From Solirubrobacteraceae bacterium (GTDB lineage Bacteria; Actinomycetota; Thermoleophilia; Solirubrobacterales; Solirubrobacteraceae): 64,000 bases of DNA. Position 1 is the stretch's first letter; each line of letters opens with the position of its first letter. Below, piece by piece: positions 1-7,909 of this stretch. The notes below the pieces were generated by a model. It made no database searches and was not told where the DNA came from. It saw nothing but the letters and a program-made list of their open reading frames with translations. Made by a program: the position numbers and the translations under genes. Location of the stretch: NCBI GenBank assembly GCA_025934395.1, contig JAICYC010000007.1:1-64000 (forward strand), given 5' to 3'.

Positions 1-2
1 GC

Positions 3-1208
3 GACGCTTCGCTGCGCGACCTGCAGAGCTTCAGGCGCCGCGGACGCTATCGCGCGGGGGACGGCGGGCGGGGGGAGGGGGCGCTGCGCCACGGCGCCGA
101 CGGGGAGCCGCTGCTGCTGAGGGTTCCGCCGGGCACCACGATCGCCGCCGACGGGGACGACGGCGGCGACCTGTCCGGGCGCAGCTTCGAGCTACTCGCC
201 GACGGGCAGCGCGCGGTGCTCGCGCGCGGCGGCTCGGGCGGGCGCGGCAACAAGCAGTTCGCCACCCCCACGCGTCAGGCGCCGCACTTCGCCGAGCGCG
301 GCCTGCCCGGCGAGGAGGGCTGGCTGCTGCTGGCGCTGAAGCTGATCGCCGACGTGGGGCTCGTGGGGCTCCCCAACGCGGGTAAGTCCTCGCTGCTCTC
401 CCGCCTCACGCGCGCCGCCCCGAAGATCGCGAGCTACCCGTTCACGACGCTCTCGCCGGTGCTCGGCGTGATCGACACCGAGGAGCGCCAGCTGGTCGTC
501 GCGGACATCCCGGGGCTGATCGAGGGGGCGAGCGAGGGAGCCGGGCTCGGGCACGACTTCCTCGCTCACGTCGAGCGCACGCGCGTGCTCGTGCACGTGC
601 TCGACCTCGCGCCGGAGCTCAGCCAGGGCGAGGACGCCGACGCGGTCGCCAACCACAGCACGATCGAGCGCGAGCTCGCCGCGCACGATCCGCGCCTGGC
701 GCGCCTGCCGCGGGTGCTCGCCCTCTCGAAGGCAGACCTCGTGCCCGAGGACCAGGCACGGGCCGAGGCCGAGCGATGGCGGGCGCGGCTCGGGGAGCAG
801 GTGCCGGTGCTGCTCACCTCGAGCGCAACCGGTGCGGGCCTCGACGAGCTCGCGCGCGCGCTGCTCGGCGCAGTCGCGGCCGCCGAGCCCGACATCGACG
901 CGCTCTCCGCGCCCGCTCTGGAGGGAGGGGACGTGCTCGCGGAGCACATGGTGTTCCGTCCCGCCGCGCGCAGCGGCTTCGCCGTCGAACGGCTGGGGCC
1001 GCGGTCGTTCGCGGTGCGGGGGCGCGGGATCGAGCAGCTGCTCGCGCGCCACGACGTCGACAACGACGAGGCGATGACCTACCTGGAGGGGCGGCTGCGA
1101 CGGATCGGCGTGATCGGCGCTCTGGAGGCGGAGGGCTTCCAGCCCGGCGACGAGATCCAGATCGGGGGCGTGGCGTTCGAGCTCGACCCCGACGAGCCGC
1201 CCGCCTAG
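3..1208 (+). CDS. obgE: GTPase ObgE/CgtA (5' end outside window)
   Basis: Essential ribosome-associated GTPase that acts in 50S assembly and the stringent response. The frame is open from the first bases, so the N-terminus lies outside the window. The visible part begins in the glycine-rich Obg domain, ending near GGSGGRGNKQFATPT. It continues into the G domain with G1 GLPNAGKSS, G3 DIPGLIEGA, a G4-like SKAD where NKxD is usual, and G5 SSATGAG. The last 70 or so residues match the OCT domain (DNDEAMTYLEGRLRRIG). Obg next to proB and proA is a common bacterial arrangement. The SKAD variant is the only oddity seen. Confidence 0.96.
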   Translation, partial: DASLRDLQSFRRRGRYRAGDGGRGEGALRHGADGEPLLLRVPPGTTIAADGDDGGDLSGRSFELLADGQRAVLARGGSGGRGNKQFATPTRQAPHFAERGLPGEEGWLLLALKLIADVGLVGLPNAGKSSLLSRLTRAAPKIASYPFTTLSPVLGVIDTEERQLVVADIPGLIEGASEGAGLGHDFLAHVERTRVLVHVLDLAPELSQGEDADAVANHSTIERELAAHDPRLARLPRVLALSKADLVPEDQARAEAERWRARLGEQVPVLLTSSATGAGLDELARALLGAVAAAEPDIDALSAPALEGGDVLAEHMVFRPAARSGFAVERLGPRSFAVRGRGIEQLLARHDVDNDEAMTYLEGRLRRIGVIGALEAEGFQPGDEIQIGGVAFELDPDEPPA

Positions 1209-1259
1209 CGCGCACGGCGGGGCGCGATCGCGGGCCGCGGGACGGCGGCCCGCGGCAAA

Positions 1260-1265
1260 TAAGCT
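1260..1265 (+). promoter_or_regulatory. -10 element of proB, leaderless type
   Basis: TAAGCT lies 7 nt before the ATG of proB, with no room for a Shine-Dalgarno leader, so transcription should begin at or next to the start codon. Confidence 0.55.
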
Positions 1266-1272
1266 CCACGCC

Positions 1273-2400
1273 ATGAGCAGGGTCGTGTTGAAGCTCGGAT
1301 CGAGCGTGGTGGCCGACGACGGCGGCGTCCCGCGCGCAGACGTGCTCGCGGGCGTCTGCGACGTGCTCGCCGAGCTGCACCGGGCGGGCGAGGAGGCGAT
1401 CGTGGTGAGCAGCGGCGCGATCGCACACGGCGTGCGCGTGATGGGCCTGAACCAGCGGCCCACGACGATCGCGGACCTGCAGGCGGCGAGCGCGGTGGGG
1501 CAGGGGAAGCTCTATCGCGTCTACGACGAGCTGCTGCGCGAGCGCGGGGTGACGAGCGCGCAGGTGCTGCTGACGTTCTTCGACATGAGCGCCCGCACCC
1601 ACTACCTGAACGCGCGACAGACGCTCACCACGCTGCTCGCGTGGCGGGTGCTGCCGGTGATCAACGAGAACGACACGACCGCGACGGACGAGATCTCCTT
1701 CGGCGACAACGACTTCCTCGCCGCGCAGGTGGCGGTGCTCGTCGCCGCAGACAGGCTGCTGCTCCTGACCGACATCGACGGCCTCTACACCGCCGACCCG
1801 CGCGTGCACCCCGACGCGCGAATCGTCGCGGAGGTCGACGACTTCGCCCAGCTCGAGGAGCTGGAGATCGGGCACACGACCTCGCCGCTCGGCTCGGGCG
1901 GGATGCGCTCCAAGGTCGTCGCCGCCGAGATGGCCACCGCGGCGGGGATCGAGACCGTGATCTGCAACGGGTTGCAAACGGCGTCTCTGCGCGCGGTCCT
2001 CTCGGGCGAGGGCGGGGGCACGCGCTTTGCTGCACGCCAGGCGCGATACAGCAGCTTCAAGCTGTGGCTGAAGTACGCGAAGCCCTCGCGCGGCACGCTG
2101 GTGGTGGACAGCGGCGCAGCGCGCGCCGTGCGTGACGGCAGCGCGAGCCTGCTGCCGGTGGGCGTGGTCGACGTGCTCGGCGACTTCGACGCGGGCGACG
2201 CGGTCGAGATCGCCGCCCAGCGCGAGGACGACGAGGGAGGCGGGTCCGCCGGGCCCGGGCCCACGCTCGCGAAGGGGATCTGCAACTACTCGGCCCCGGA
2301 GCTGCGCCGGGTGGCGGGGCTGAAGTCCGCGGACGTGCGCGAGGTCCTCCCGCGGGCGACCGAGGAGGCGGTTCACCGGGACTACCTCGTGCTCGGCTGA
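1273..2400 (+). CDS. proB: Glutamate 5-kinase with PUA domain
   Basis: Catalyses the first step of proline synthesis, ATP-dependent phosphorylation of glutamate, in the cytosol. The amino acid kinase domain starts with VVLKLGSSVV and holds the INENDTTATDE and FGDNDFLAAQVA blocks typical of the family. A C-terminal PUA domain follows from about residue 268. At 375 residues it matches the long, PUA-containing form. The start is an ATG with a -10 hexamer 7 nt upstream. It is followed directly by proA, whose product uses its unstable product gamma-glutamyl phosphate. Confidence 0.97.
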   Translation: MSRVVLKLGSSVVADDGGVPRADVLAGVCDVLAELHRAGEEAIVVSSGAIAHGVRVMGLNQRPTTIADLQAASAVGQGKLYRVYDELLRERGVTSAQVLLTFFDMSARTHYLNARQTLTTLLAWRVLPVINENDTTATDEISFGDNDFLAAQVAVLVAADRLLLLTDIDGLYTADPRVHPDARIVAEVDDFAQLEELEIGHTTSPLGSGGMRSKVVAAEMATAAGIETVICNGLQTASLRAVLSGEGGGTRFAARQARYSSFKLWLKYAKPSRGTLVVDSGAARAVRDGSASLLPVGVVDVLGDFDAGDAVEIAAQREDDEGGGSAGPGPTLAKGICNYSAPELRRVAGLKSADVREVLPRATEEAVHRDYLVLG

Positions 2401-2415
2401 GCGCCCGCGGGACAC

Positions 2416-2421
2416 TAGGCT
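2416..2421 (+). promoter_or_regulatory. Possible -10 element of proA
   Basis: TAGGCT ends 9 nt before the proA ATG. The spacing is slightly longer than in the other leaderless candidates, and proA may also be cotranscribed with proB, whose stop is only 30 nt upstream. Confidence 0.35.
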
Positions 2422-2430
2422 GTAGGGCCG

Positions 2431-3699
2431 ATGGCGAGCGCAACCGCATCCGTGGCGGAGGTCTGCAGCGCGGCGAAGAGCGCCTCGCGCACGCTCGCTC
2501 GCGCGGACAGCGCCCTGCGCGACGCGGCGCTGCGAGCGATCGCGCAGTCCCTGACCGAGCGCAGCGGCGAGATCCTCGCCGCGAACGAGCTCGACATGCA
2601 GGCGGGCGCCGAGGCGGACATCGGCTCGGCGCTGCTGGACAGGCTGCTGCTCGACGAGCGGCGCCTGGAGGCGATCGCGCAGGCGGTGCGCGAGATCGTG
2701 GCGCTCCCGGACCCGGTCGGCGAGGTGATCGACGGACATCGCCTGCCCAACGGCCTCGACGTGCGGCGCGTGCGCGTGCCGCTGGGCGTGGTCGCCGTCG
2801 TCTACGAGGCGCGCCCGAACGTCACGATCGACGCGACCGCCCTGTGTCTGAAGTCGGGCAACGCGATCGTGCTGCGCGGCTCGAGCACCGCTGCGCACTC
2901 GAACGCGGCGCTCGCGCGGGTTGCCGCGGATGCGGTCGCCTCCTGCGGGCTCCCGGAGAGCTGCGTGAGCCTCGTCGCCGGTGGCGGGCGCGAGGAGCTC
3001 GCAGAGCTCGCCACCGCGCGCGAGAGCGTCGACCTGATCATCCCGCGCGGCGGGGAGGGCCTGAAGGACGCGCTGCAGGCGGTTGCCACCGTCCCCGTGA
3101 TCTACGCGGCCTCCGGGAACTGCCACGTGTTCGTGGACGCCTCCGCCGACCTCGGGATGGCGGAGGCGATCGCGATCAACGCCAAGACGCAGCGGCCGGG
3201 CGTCTGCAACGCCGCCGAGACGCTGCTCGTGCACGAGCGCTGCGCCGGTGAGCTGCTGCCGCGGCTGCTGCCGCTCCTGGAGCACGCGGGCGTGCAGCTG
3301 CGCGGCGACGAGCGCACCCGCGCGCTCGCGGGCCCCGAGGCGCACGTCGAGCCCGCGACCGAGTCGGACTGGGCGACCGAGTACCTGGACCTCGTGCTCG
3401 CGGTGCGCGTCGTCCCCTCGGTGGAGGACGCGATCGAGCACATCGGCCGGTACGGCAGCGGGCACTCCGAGGCGATCGTCACCGCCGACGCGCGGAGCGC
3501 GCGGGCGTTCCAGCTCGGGGTGGACGCGGCGTGCGTGTACGTGAACGCGTCCACACGCTTCACCGACGGCGGCGAGTTCGGGATGGGCGCGGAGATCGGC
3601 AACTCCACCCAGAAGCTGCACGCGCGCGGGCCGATCGGGCTGCGCGAGCTGTGCACCTTCAAGTACCTCGTCGAGGGCGACGGGCAGGTGCGCAGCTGA
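2431..3699 (+). CDS. proA: Gamma-glutamyl phosphate reductase
   Basis: NADPH-dependent reductase that converts gamma-glutamyl phosphate to glutamate semialdehyde, the second step of proline synthesis. The 422-residue protein has normal family length. The catalytic cysteine is Cys259 within RPGVCNAAETLLVH. Other family blocks are seen, such as VYEARPNVTIDA near residue 128 and the C-terminal FGMGAEIGNSTQKLHARGP. It lies 30 nt after proB and 7 nt before nadD, so a proBA-nadD-rsfS unit is likely. Confidence 0.97.
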   Translation: MASATASVAEVCSAAKSASRTLARADSALRDAALRAIAQSLTERSGEILAANELDMQAGAEADIGSALLDRLLLDERRLEAIAQAVREIVALPDPVGEVIDGHRLPNGLDVRRVRVPLGVVAVVYEARPNVTIDATALCLKSGNAIVLRGSSTAAHSNAALARVAADAVASCGLPESCVSLVAGGGREELAELATARESVDLIIPRGGEGLKDALQAVATVPVIYAASGNCHVFVDASADLGMAEAIAINAKTQRPGVCNAAETLLVHERCAGELLPRLLPLLEHAGVQLRGDERTRALAGPEAHVEPATESDWATEYLDLVLAVRVVPSVEDAIEHIGRYGSGHSEAIVTADARSARAFQLGVDAACVYVNASTRFTDGGEFGMGAEIGNSTQKLHARGPIGLRELCTFKYLVEGDGQVRS

Positions 3700-3706
3700 G
3701 CCGCCT

Positions 3707-4351
3707 GTGCCGGTCTCCCCTGCACGCGGCACCGGGCTCCTCGGCGGCACGTTCAACCCGCCCCATCTCGGCCATCTCGCCGCCGCCCGCCATGCGCGCG
3801 CCGAGCTGGGGCTCGAGCGGGTGCTCCTGATGCCCGCGCACGCCTCGCCGCACAAGCTCGACGACGAGCACGACCCCGGCGTGGAGGCTCGCCTTCAGAT
3901 GTGCCGCCTGGCCGTCGGCGCGGAGCCCGGCCTCGGCGTGTGCGCAGCGGAGGCCGGCCGCGAGGGCCCGTCCTACACCGCCGAGACGCTTGCCCTGCTC
4001 CGCGAACGTAATCCCAGCGGCGAGCTGACGTTCATCGTCGGCGCCGACACCGCGAGCACGCTGCCCACGTGGCGCGAGCCGCGTGCGGTGCTGGAGCTCG
4101 CGCGGCTGGCGGTGGTGGCGCGCGACGGCACGCACATCGAGCAGGTGCGGCGGCGGCTCGCCCCGCTCCTCGAGCAGGCGGGCGACGCGGCGGATGTGCG
4201 CTACCTGGAGATGCGCCCCGTGGCGGTGTCCTCCTCGGCGGCGCGCGCGGCCGCGGCGCGCGGCGAGCAGCTCGCGGCGCTGGTGGGCGAGCCGGTGGCG
4301 GCGTACATCGCCGAGCACCGCCTCTACCGCGACGGCGGGCGGCCGGCGTGA
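3707..4351 (+). CDS. nadD: Nicotinate-nucleotide adenylyltransferase
   Basis: Adenylates nicotinate mononucleotide to deamido-NAD in NAD biosynthesis. The nucleotidyltransferase signature GGTFNPPHLGHL sits near residue 12, and the C-terminal VSSSAARAAAARG corresponds to the family SSTxxR block. The length (214 aa) is normal. The start is a GTG 7 nt after the proA stop. The stop overlaps the rsfS start in a GTGA tetranucleotide, implying translational coupling. Confidence 0.95.
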   Translation: MPVSPARGTGLLGGTFNPPHLGHLAAARHARAELGLERVLLMPAHASPHKLDDEHDPGVEARLQMCRLAVGAEPGLGVCAAEAGREGPSYTAETLALLRERNPSGELTFIVGADTASTLPTWREPRAVLELARLAVVARDGTHIEQVRRRLAPLLEQAGDAADVRYLEMRPVAVSSSAARAAAARGEQLAALVGEPVAAYIAEHRLYRDGGRPA

Positions 4352-4698
4352 GCCCGCAGCAGCTGCTCAGCGAGATCGAGCGCTACGCCGCCGACAAGAA
4401 GGCGATCGACATGGTCGAGCTCGACCTGCGCGGCGTGCTGGGGTACACCGACTACTTCGTCGTGTGCTCCGGGAACACCGGCAGGCAGGCGAAGGCGATC
4501 CACGACGGCATTCTCGAGGGGCTCAAGCGCGAGCACGGGATGCTGCCGCGCAAGGTCGAGGGCACAGCAGCGGCCGGCTGGATCCTGATGGACTACCTCG
4601 ACGTGGTCGTGCACATCTTCACGCCGGAGACGCGCGACTTCTACCGCCTGGAGCAGCTGTGGGGAGAGGCGCCCGCGCGCGCCGCCGGTGAGGCCTGA
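4348..4698 (+). CDS. rsfS: Ribosome silencing factor RsfS
   Basis: Small protein of the RsfS/Iojap family (116 aa) that binds ribosomal protein L14 and blocks subunit joining during starvation. Family residues are visible in VELDLRGVLGYTDYFVVCSGNT and in the WILMDYLDVVVHIFTPETR block, which is typical of the group. I place the start at the GTG overlapping the nadD stop (GTGA). nadD-rsfS adjacency is very common in bacteria. Confidence 0.94.
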   Translation: MSPQQLLSEIERYAADKKAIDMVELDLRGVLGYTDYFVVCSGNTGRQAKAIHDGILEGLKREHGMLPRKVEGTAAAGWILMDYLDVVVHIFTPETRDFYRLEQLWGEAPARAAGEA

Positions 4699-4738
4699 CG
4701 TTGCTCGCAGGCCCGGTGTGTTACGTCGGGCCGCTCGC

Positions 4739-4752
4739 TCGCCCATGGGCGA
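4739..4752. terminator. Perfect 14-bp palindrome between convergent genes
   Basis: TCGCCCATGGGCGA is its own reverse complement. It lies in the 90-nt gap between the converging rsfS and the membrane protein gene, just after another GGCCCG/CGGGCC stem at about 4710-4732. It may act as a two-way terminator, although neither side has a T tract. Confidence 0.35.
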
Positions 4753-4788
4753 TCGCGCCGGGTGGTTGTGGCCTCTGCTGTGGCGCGG

Positions 4789-5601
4789 TCAGCGCCCGCG
4801 TGTTGCTGGGGCGAGCTGGGGGGTTGGGGGGGTTGTGGGGAGCTGGCGCAGGAGGGCGATGATCGCGCCCTGCGTTAGCAGCGCGACGGCGGTGGCCAGC
4901 GCGAACGCCGCCCCTGTTCCCAAGGGGCGCAACGTGATCGCGAGGGTGAAGCAGAACAGCGCGAAGGCGCCGTAGCCGCTCAGCAGCCAGCGCAGCAGGC
5001 GCTGCGCTTCGGCGGTGCCGTGCTGGGCGTGGGTGAACGTTGCGAGCACGGTGGCGATGATCGGGAACGGCGCGAGCAGGCCGCTGAGCCGCGGCCCCAG
5101 CCAGCCGGCGACCCCGGTGAGCGCGAGCACCAGCGCGAGCGCGCAGACCGCGCGCATCGGCAGATCCCAGGAAGGGGGCGTAGAGGGCGGGGAGTCGGAG
5201 TCCTGCCCGGTGCGCGGGGTGAGCGCCAGGCCCAGCGCGAGACCCGCGGCGCAGATCGCCAGCGCCGCGCCTGCGGGCACTGTGAGCTCGCTGAAAGCGG
5301 CGGTGGCGAGCGCGAACGCGAGCCATCCTCCGAGCATCGCGGCACCCCAGAAGACGCGCTCGGAGAGGCGCGCGTAGACGACCACGAACGCTGCGAGCGA
5401 GACCAGCCCGAGCAGCGTGCCGAGCGCGGCGCCCGCGGCGAAGCCCTTGCCGTGGGCGAGCGCGTAGGCGAGCAGGATCGGGCCCGCCACCACCGGCAGC
5501 CCCGCGATCAGGCCGCCCACGCGCGGCCCGAAGCGGCGCGCCGTCAGCGACGCGGCGACGACGAAGCTCGGTGCGAGCAGCAGCTTTGTGACCAGCAGCA
5601 T
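4789..5601 (-). CDS. Integral membrane protein with internal duplication
   Basis: Predicted 270-residue membrane protein of unknown function with about eight hydrophobic segments. The two halves look homologous: FGPRVGGLIAGLPVVAGPIL near residue 24 is matched by LGPRLSGLLAPFPIIATVLA near residue 168, each followed by two more helices. A Pro/Ser/Asp linker near residues 130-145 joins the halves. Such duplications are typical of small transporters, but I do not recognise the family. ATG start; the hexamer CAATCT lies 6 nt upstream (5608-5613), and a hairpin separates it from the P450 gene upstream. Confidence 0.75.
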   Translation of the reverse strand: MLLVTKLLLAPSFVVAASLTARRFGPRVGGLIAGLPVVAGPILLAYALAHGKGFAAGAALGTLLGLVSLAAFVVVYARLSERVFWGAAMLGGWLAFALATAAFSELTVPAGAALAICAAGLALGLALTPRTGQDSDSPPSTPPSWDLPMRAVCALALVLALTGVAGWLGPRLSGLLAPFPIIATVLATFTHAQHGTAEAQRLLRWLLSGYGAFALFCFTLAITLRPLGTGAAFALATAVALLTQGAIIALLRQLPTTPPTPQLAPATRGR

Positions 5602-5607
5602 CGGCAG

Positions 5608-5613
5608 AGATTG
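5608..5613 (-). promoter_or_regulatory. -10-like element of the membrane protein gene
   Basis: On the minus strand CAATCT precedes the ATG by 6 nt, the same geometry as the TAATCT before leuS. It suggests an independent leaderless transcript rather than read-through from the P450 gene. Confidence 0.35.
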
Positions 5614-5626
5614 TTGCGCACCGCCT

Positions 5627-5651
5627 GACGCGCGAGATGTGCTCGCGCGTC
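5627..5651 (-). terminator. Hairpin terminator after the P450 gene
   Basis: A perfect 10-bp stem (GACGCGCGAG with CTCGCGCGTC) closes a 5-nt loop 24 nt past the P450 stop on the minus strand. There is no T tract, which is common for terminators in high-GC actinobacteria. Confidence 0.6.
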
Positions 5652-5674
5652 CCGGGCGCGTGCTCGGGAGACCG

Positions 5675-7054
5675 TCAGGCGGCGGCTGCGAGCGCGCGCG
5701 CCTCGCGCGCCTGCGCGTCCGAGGCGGCCGCTGCGCGGGCGGTGAGCATCACGCGCGCGCCTCGCGCGGGGCTGAACGTGATCGAGCGCCGCCGTGTGCG
5801 TTCGCCCCCGCCCCGGAGCGCGCTCACCTCGTAGCGGGTGAGCATCTCGCGGACCACGATCCGCATCTCCTGCTGCGCGAACGCCGCGCCGAGGCAGCGC
5901 CTGCGACCGCCTCCGAAGGGCAGCCATGTGTACGTCCCGGGCCCGCTCTCCAGGAAGCGCTCGGGACGGAACGCGTAGGGCTCGGGATACACGTCCGGGT
6001 CGTGGTGGACGAGGTAGGCGCTCACGAAGATCGTCACGCCGGGCGGGTAGGTGACGCCTCCCGCTTCGAACGGCTGCTTGACGTGGCGGGGCTCCGCGTT
6101 GGGGATCACGGGGTGCAGGCGCATCGCCTCGGTGATGGTCGCGTTCAGGTAGTCCTCGCCCGCGCCGGCTGCTCCCGGCTTTGCGAGGGCATCGATCTCC
6201 GCGCGCAGGCGCGCCTGCACGCGCGGCGCGCGCGCGAGCGCCACGAACGTCCAAGCGAGCTGCGAGGCGGTCGTCTCGTGGCCGGCGACGAGCGCGGTGA
6301 CCAGCTCGTCGCGCAGTTCCTGTGGGCTCATCGGGTTCCCGTCCTCGTCGCGCGCGGAGAGCAGGAGCGCAAGCACGTCCGCGCCCTCCTCGGGCGCGGC
6401 GCGGCGCTCGTCGATCAGCTCGTAGATCAGCTCGTCGACCCGCTCGCCGACCTTGCGCATCCGCGCCGGCGGCCCGACCCGGGCGAGCACGCCTGGGAGC
6501 GGCGGCAGGAGCGAGAGCGGGTTCTCGCTGAACGTGAGCAGCTCGGTGAGCAGGGCGCGCAGCTCGGCGAGCTGCGCCCCCCGTTCAAGGCCGAACACGG
6601 CGCGCAGGATGATCTCGAGCGTCAGTCGCTGAAAGCGCGGGTGCAGCTCCACCTCCTCGCCGGTCGGCCACGACTCGAGCTCCTTGCGTGTGAGCTCCTC
6701 CATCAACCCGTAGAGCGCCTGCATGCGCTCGCCGTGGAACGCGGGCAGCAGCAGTTTGCGCTGGCGCAGGTGGGGGTCCTCGTCGAGCAGGATCACCGAG
6801 TTGGGGCCGACCACCGGCTCGAGGATGAAGGCGCCCTCGCCGGGGTGCAGCACATCGGGCGGAGCGGTCAGGACCTGCTTGATCTCCTCCGGGTCGGAGA
6901 CCATCACCATCGGCGGCTGGCCGAGCATCCGCACGGTGAAGCGCCGCCCGTAGCGCGCGCGGGCACGCTCGATGAACGACGTCGGGCGGCTCCAGTTGGC
7001 GAGCGTCTGCAGGAGCACCGGCGTGCGCGGGCCGGGGGGAAGGCTGTCGGTCAT
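5675..7054 (-). CDS. Cytochrome P450 monooxygenase
   Basis: Heme-thiolate monooxygenase of 459 residues. The I-helix oxygen-activation motif AGHETT is at residues 257-262, the K-helix ExxR is Glu309-Arg312, and the heme loop FGGGRRRCLG carries the axial Cys387. No membrane anchor is seen, so it should be soluble and need separate redox partners, none of which is encoded nearby. The substrate cannot be told from sequence. It is transcribed divergently from a TetR regulator with a palindrome between them, which suggests ligand-controlled expression. GAGGG precedes the ATG at Shine-Dalgarno distance. Confidence 0.95.
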   Translation of the reverse strand: MTDSLPPGPRTPVLLQTLANWSRPTSFIERARARYGRRFTVRMLGQPPMVMVSDPEEIKQVLTAPPDVLHPGEGAFILEPVVGPNSVILLDEDPHLRQRKLLLPAFHGERMQALYGLMEELTRKELESWPTGEEVELHPRFQRLTLEIILRAVFGLERGAQLAELRALLTELLTFSENPLSLLPPLPGVLARVGPPARMRKVGERVDELIYELIDERRAAPEEGADVLALLLSARDEDGNPMSPQELRDELVTALVAGHETTASQLAWTFVALARAPRVQARLRAEIDALAKPGAAGAGEDYLNATITEAMRLHPVIPNAEPRHVKQPFEAGGVTYPPGVTIFVSAYLVHHDPDVYPEPYAFRPERFLESGPGTYTWLPFGGGRRRCLGAAFAQQEMRIVVREMLTRYEVSALRGGGERTRRRSITFSPARGARVMLTARAAAASDAQAREARALAAAA

Positions 7055-7097
7055 CGGACCCTCGCTCTCGTCAGTAGCGGACCAGGCCGCTATGATT

Positions 7098-7129
7098 GAT
7101 ACCGGTGAGTATATCTACTGATGAGTATC
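7098..7129. promoter_or_regulatory. Imperfect palindromic operator for TetR/P450
   Basis: A 32-bp imperfect palindrome with outer arms GATAC and GTATC and an inner AGTA-N4-TACT. By hand 22 of 32 positions match the reverse complement. It occupies the only AT-rich part of the divergent gap and covers the first possible TetR start codon at 7121, so it is the likely binding site of the adjacent regulator. Confidence 0.6.
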
Positions 7130-7816
7130 TGTCAATGGGCGCGCTCGATGCCGCGCGGTGACTTCGACCGCAGCGCGCGCAACGCGCAGACCCGCGAGCG
7201 CCTGCTCCAGGCGGCAGCCGCCGTCTACGCGCGCCGCGGGGTCAGCGGCGCGACGCTGGACGAGGTGGCCGCCGAGGCGGGCTTCACGAAGGGCGCGGTG
7301 TACAGCCAGTTCGGGAGCAAGGACAACCTCCTGATAGCGCTGCTGCACGAGCACCTCGCCACGCAGATCGCCGAAGAGCTGGATCTCTTCGACCTGGAGC
7401 GCGATGCGGTCGAGCGCCAGCAGATCGGCAGCGCGCACTGGATGGACCGGCTGAGCGAGAACCCCGACGCGTTCCGCCTGTTCGTCGAGCTGTGGGTGCA
7501 GGCGCAACGCGACGAGCGGCTGCGTGAGCGGCTCGCGAACGGGCTGCTCGCGCTGCGCGACGTGCACACGCGCTTTGCGGAAGCCGGCGCGGCGAACTCG
7601 GGCATCGAGCAGCCGGCGCACGTGGCGGAGCACTTCGCCACGCTGATCACGGCGCTCGGGATCGGGATCGCGATGCTGCGCCTGATCGACCCCGAGCCGG
7701 TGCCGCCCGCGCTGATGGGGGTGGCGCTCGCGTCGCTCGTGCGTGCGGCCGAAAGCGACCCCCAGGCGCGCGAGATGATGGCGACGTTGCCCGATCGCCT
7801 GGCCCCTGCCCCCTGA
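7121..7816 (+). CDS. TetR-family transcriptional regulator
   Basis: One-component repressor with an N-terminal helix-turn-helix (TRERLLQAAAAVYARRGVS, then GFTKGAVYSQFGSKDNLL) and a variable ligand-binding C-terminal domain. The length of 231 residues is slightly long. It is divergent from the P450 gene, so that gene and its own promoter are the expected targets. The start is uncertain: ATG 7121 lies inside the operator palindrome, while the in-frame ATG 7148 (MPRGDFDRSARN) would give a more usual N-terminus and leave the operator in the leader. Confidence 0.92.
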   Translation: MSICQWARSMPRGDFDRSARNAQTRERLLQAAAAVYARRGVSGATLDEVAAEAGFTKGAVYSQFGSKDNLLIALLHEHLATQIAEELDLFDLERDAVERQQIGSAHWMDRLSENPDAFRLFVELWVQAQRDERLRERLANGLLALRDVHTRFAEAGAANSGIEQPAHVAEHFATLITALGIGIAMLRLIDPEPVPPALMGVALASLVRAAESDPQAREMMATLPDRLAPAP

Positions 7817-7909
7817 GCACGGACGCCCGCGCGGAGGCAGCCCGGTACGCGCCAGGGGTGCGCTTTGGCCTGCGGCGGGTAGTGCAGTTGGGCACATGGG
7901 AGACGACCA

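Noticed and set aside
814-3855. Long minus-strand open frame over obgE, proB and proA (over 1000 codons)
   Set aside because: Arg/His/Ala-rich composition with no domain pattern. It lies antisense to three well-supported genes, and GC-rich codon structure creates such frames.
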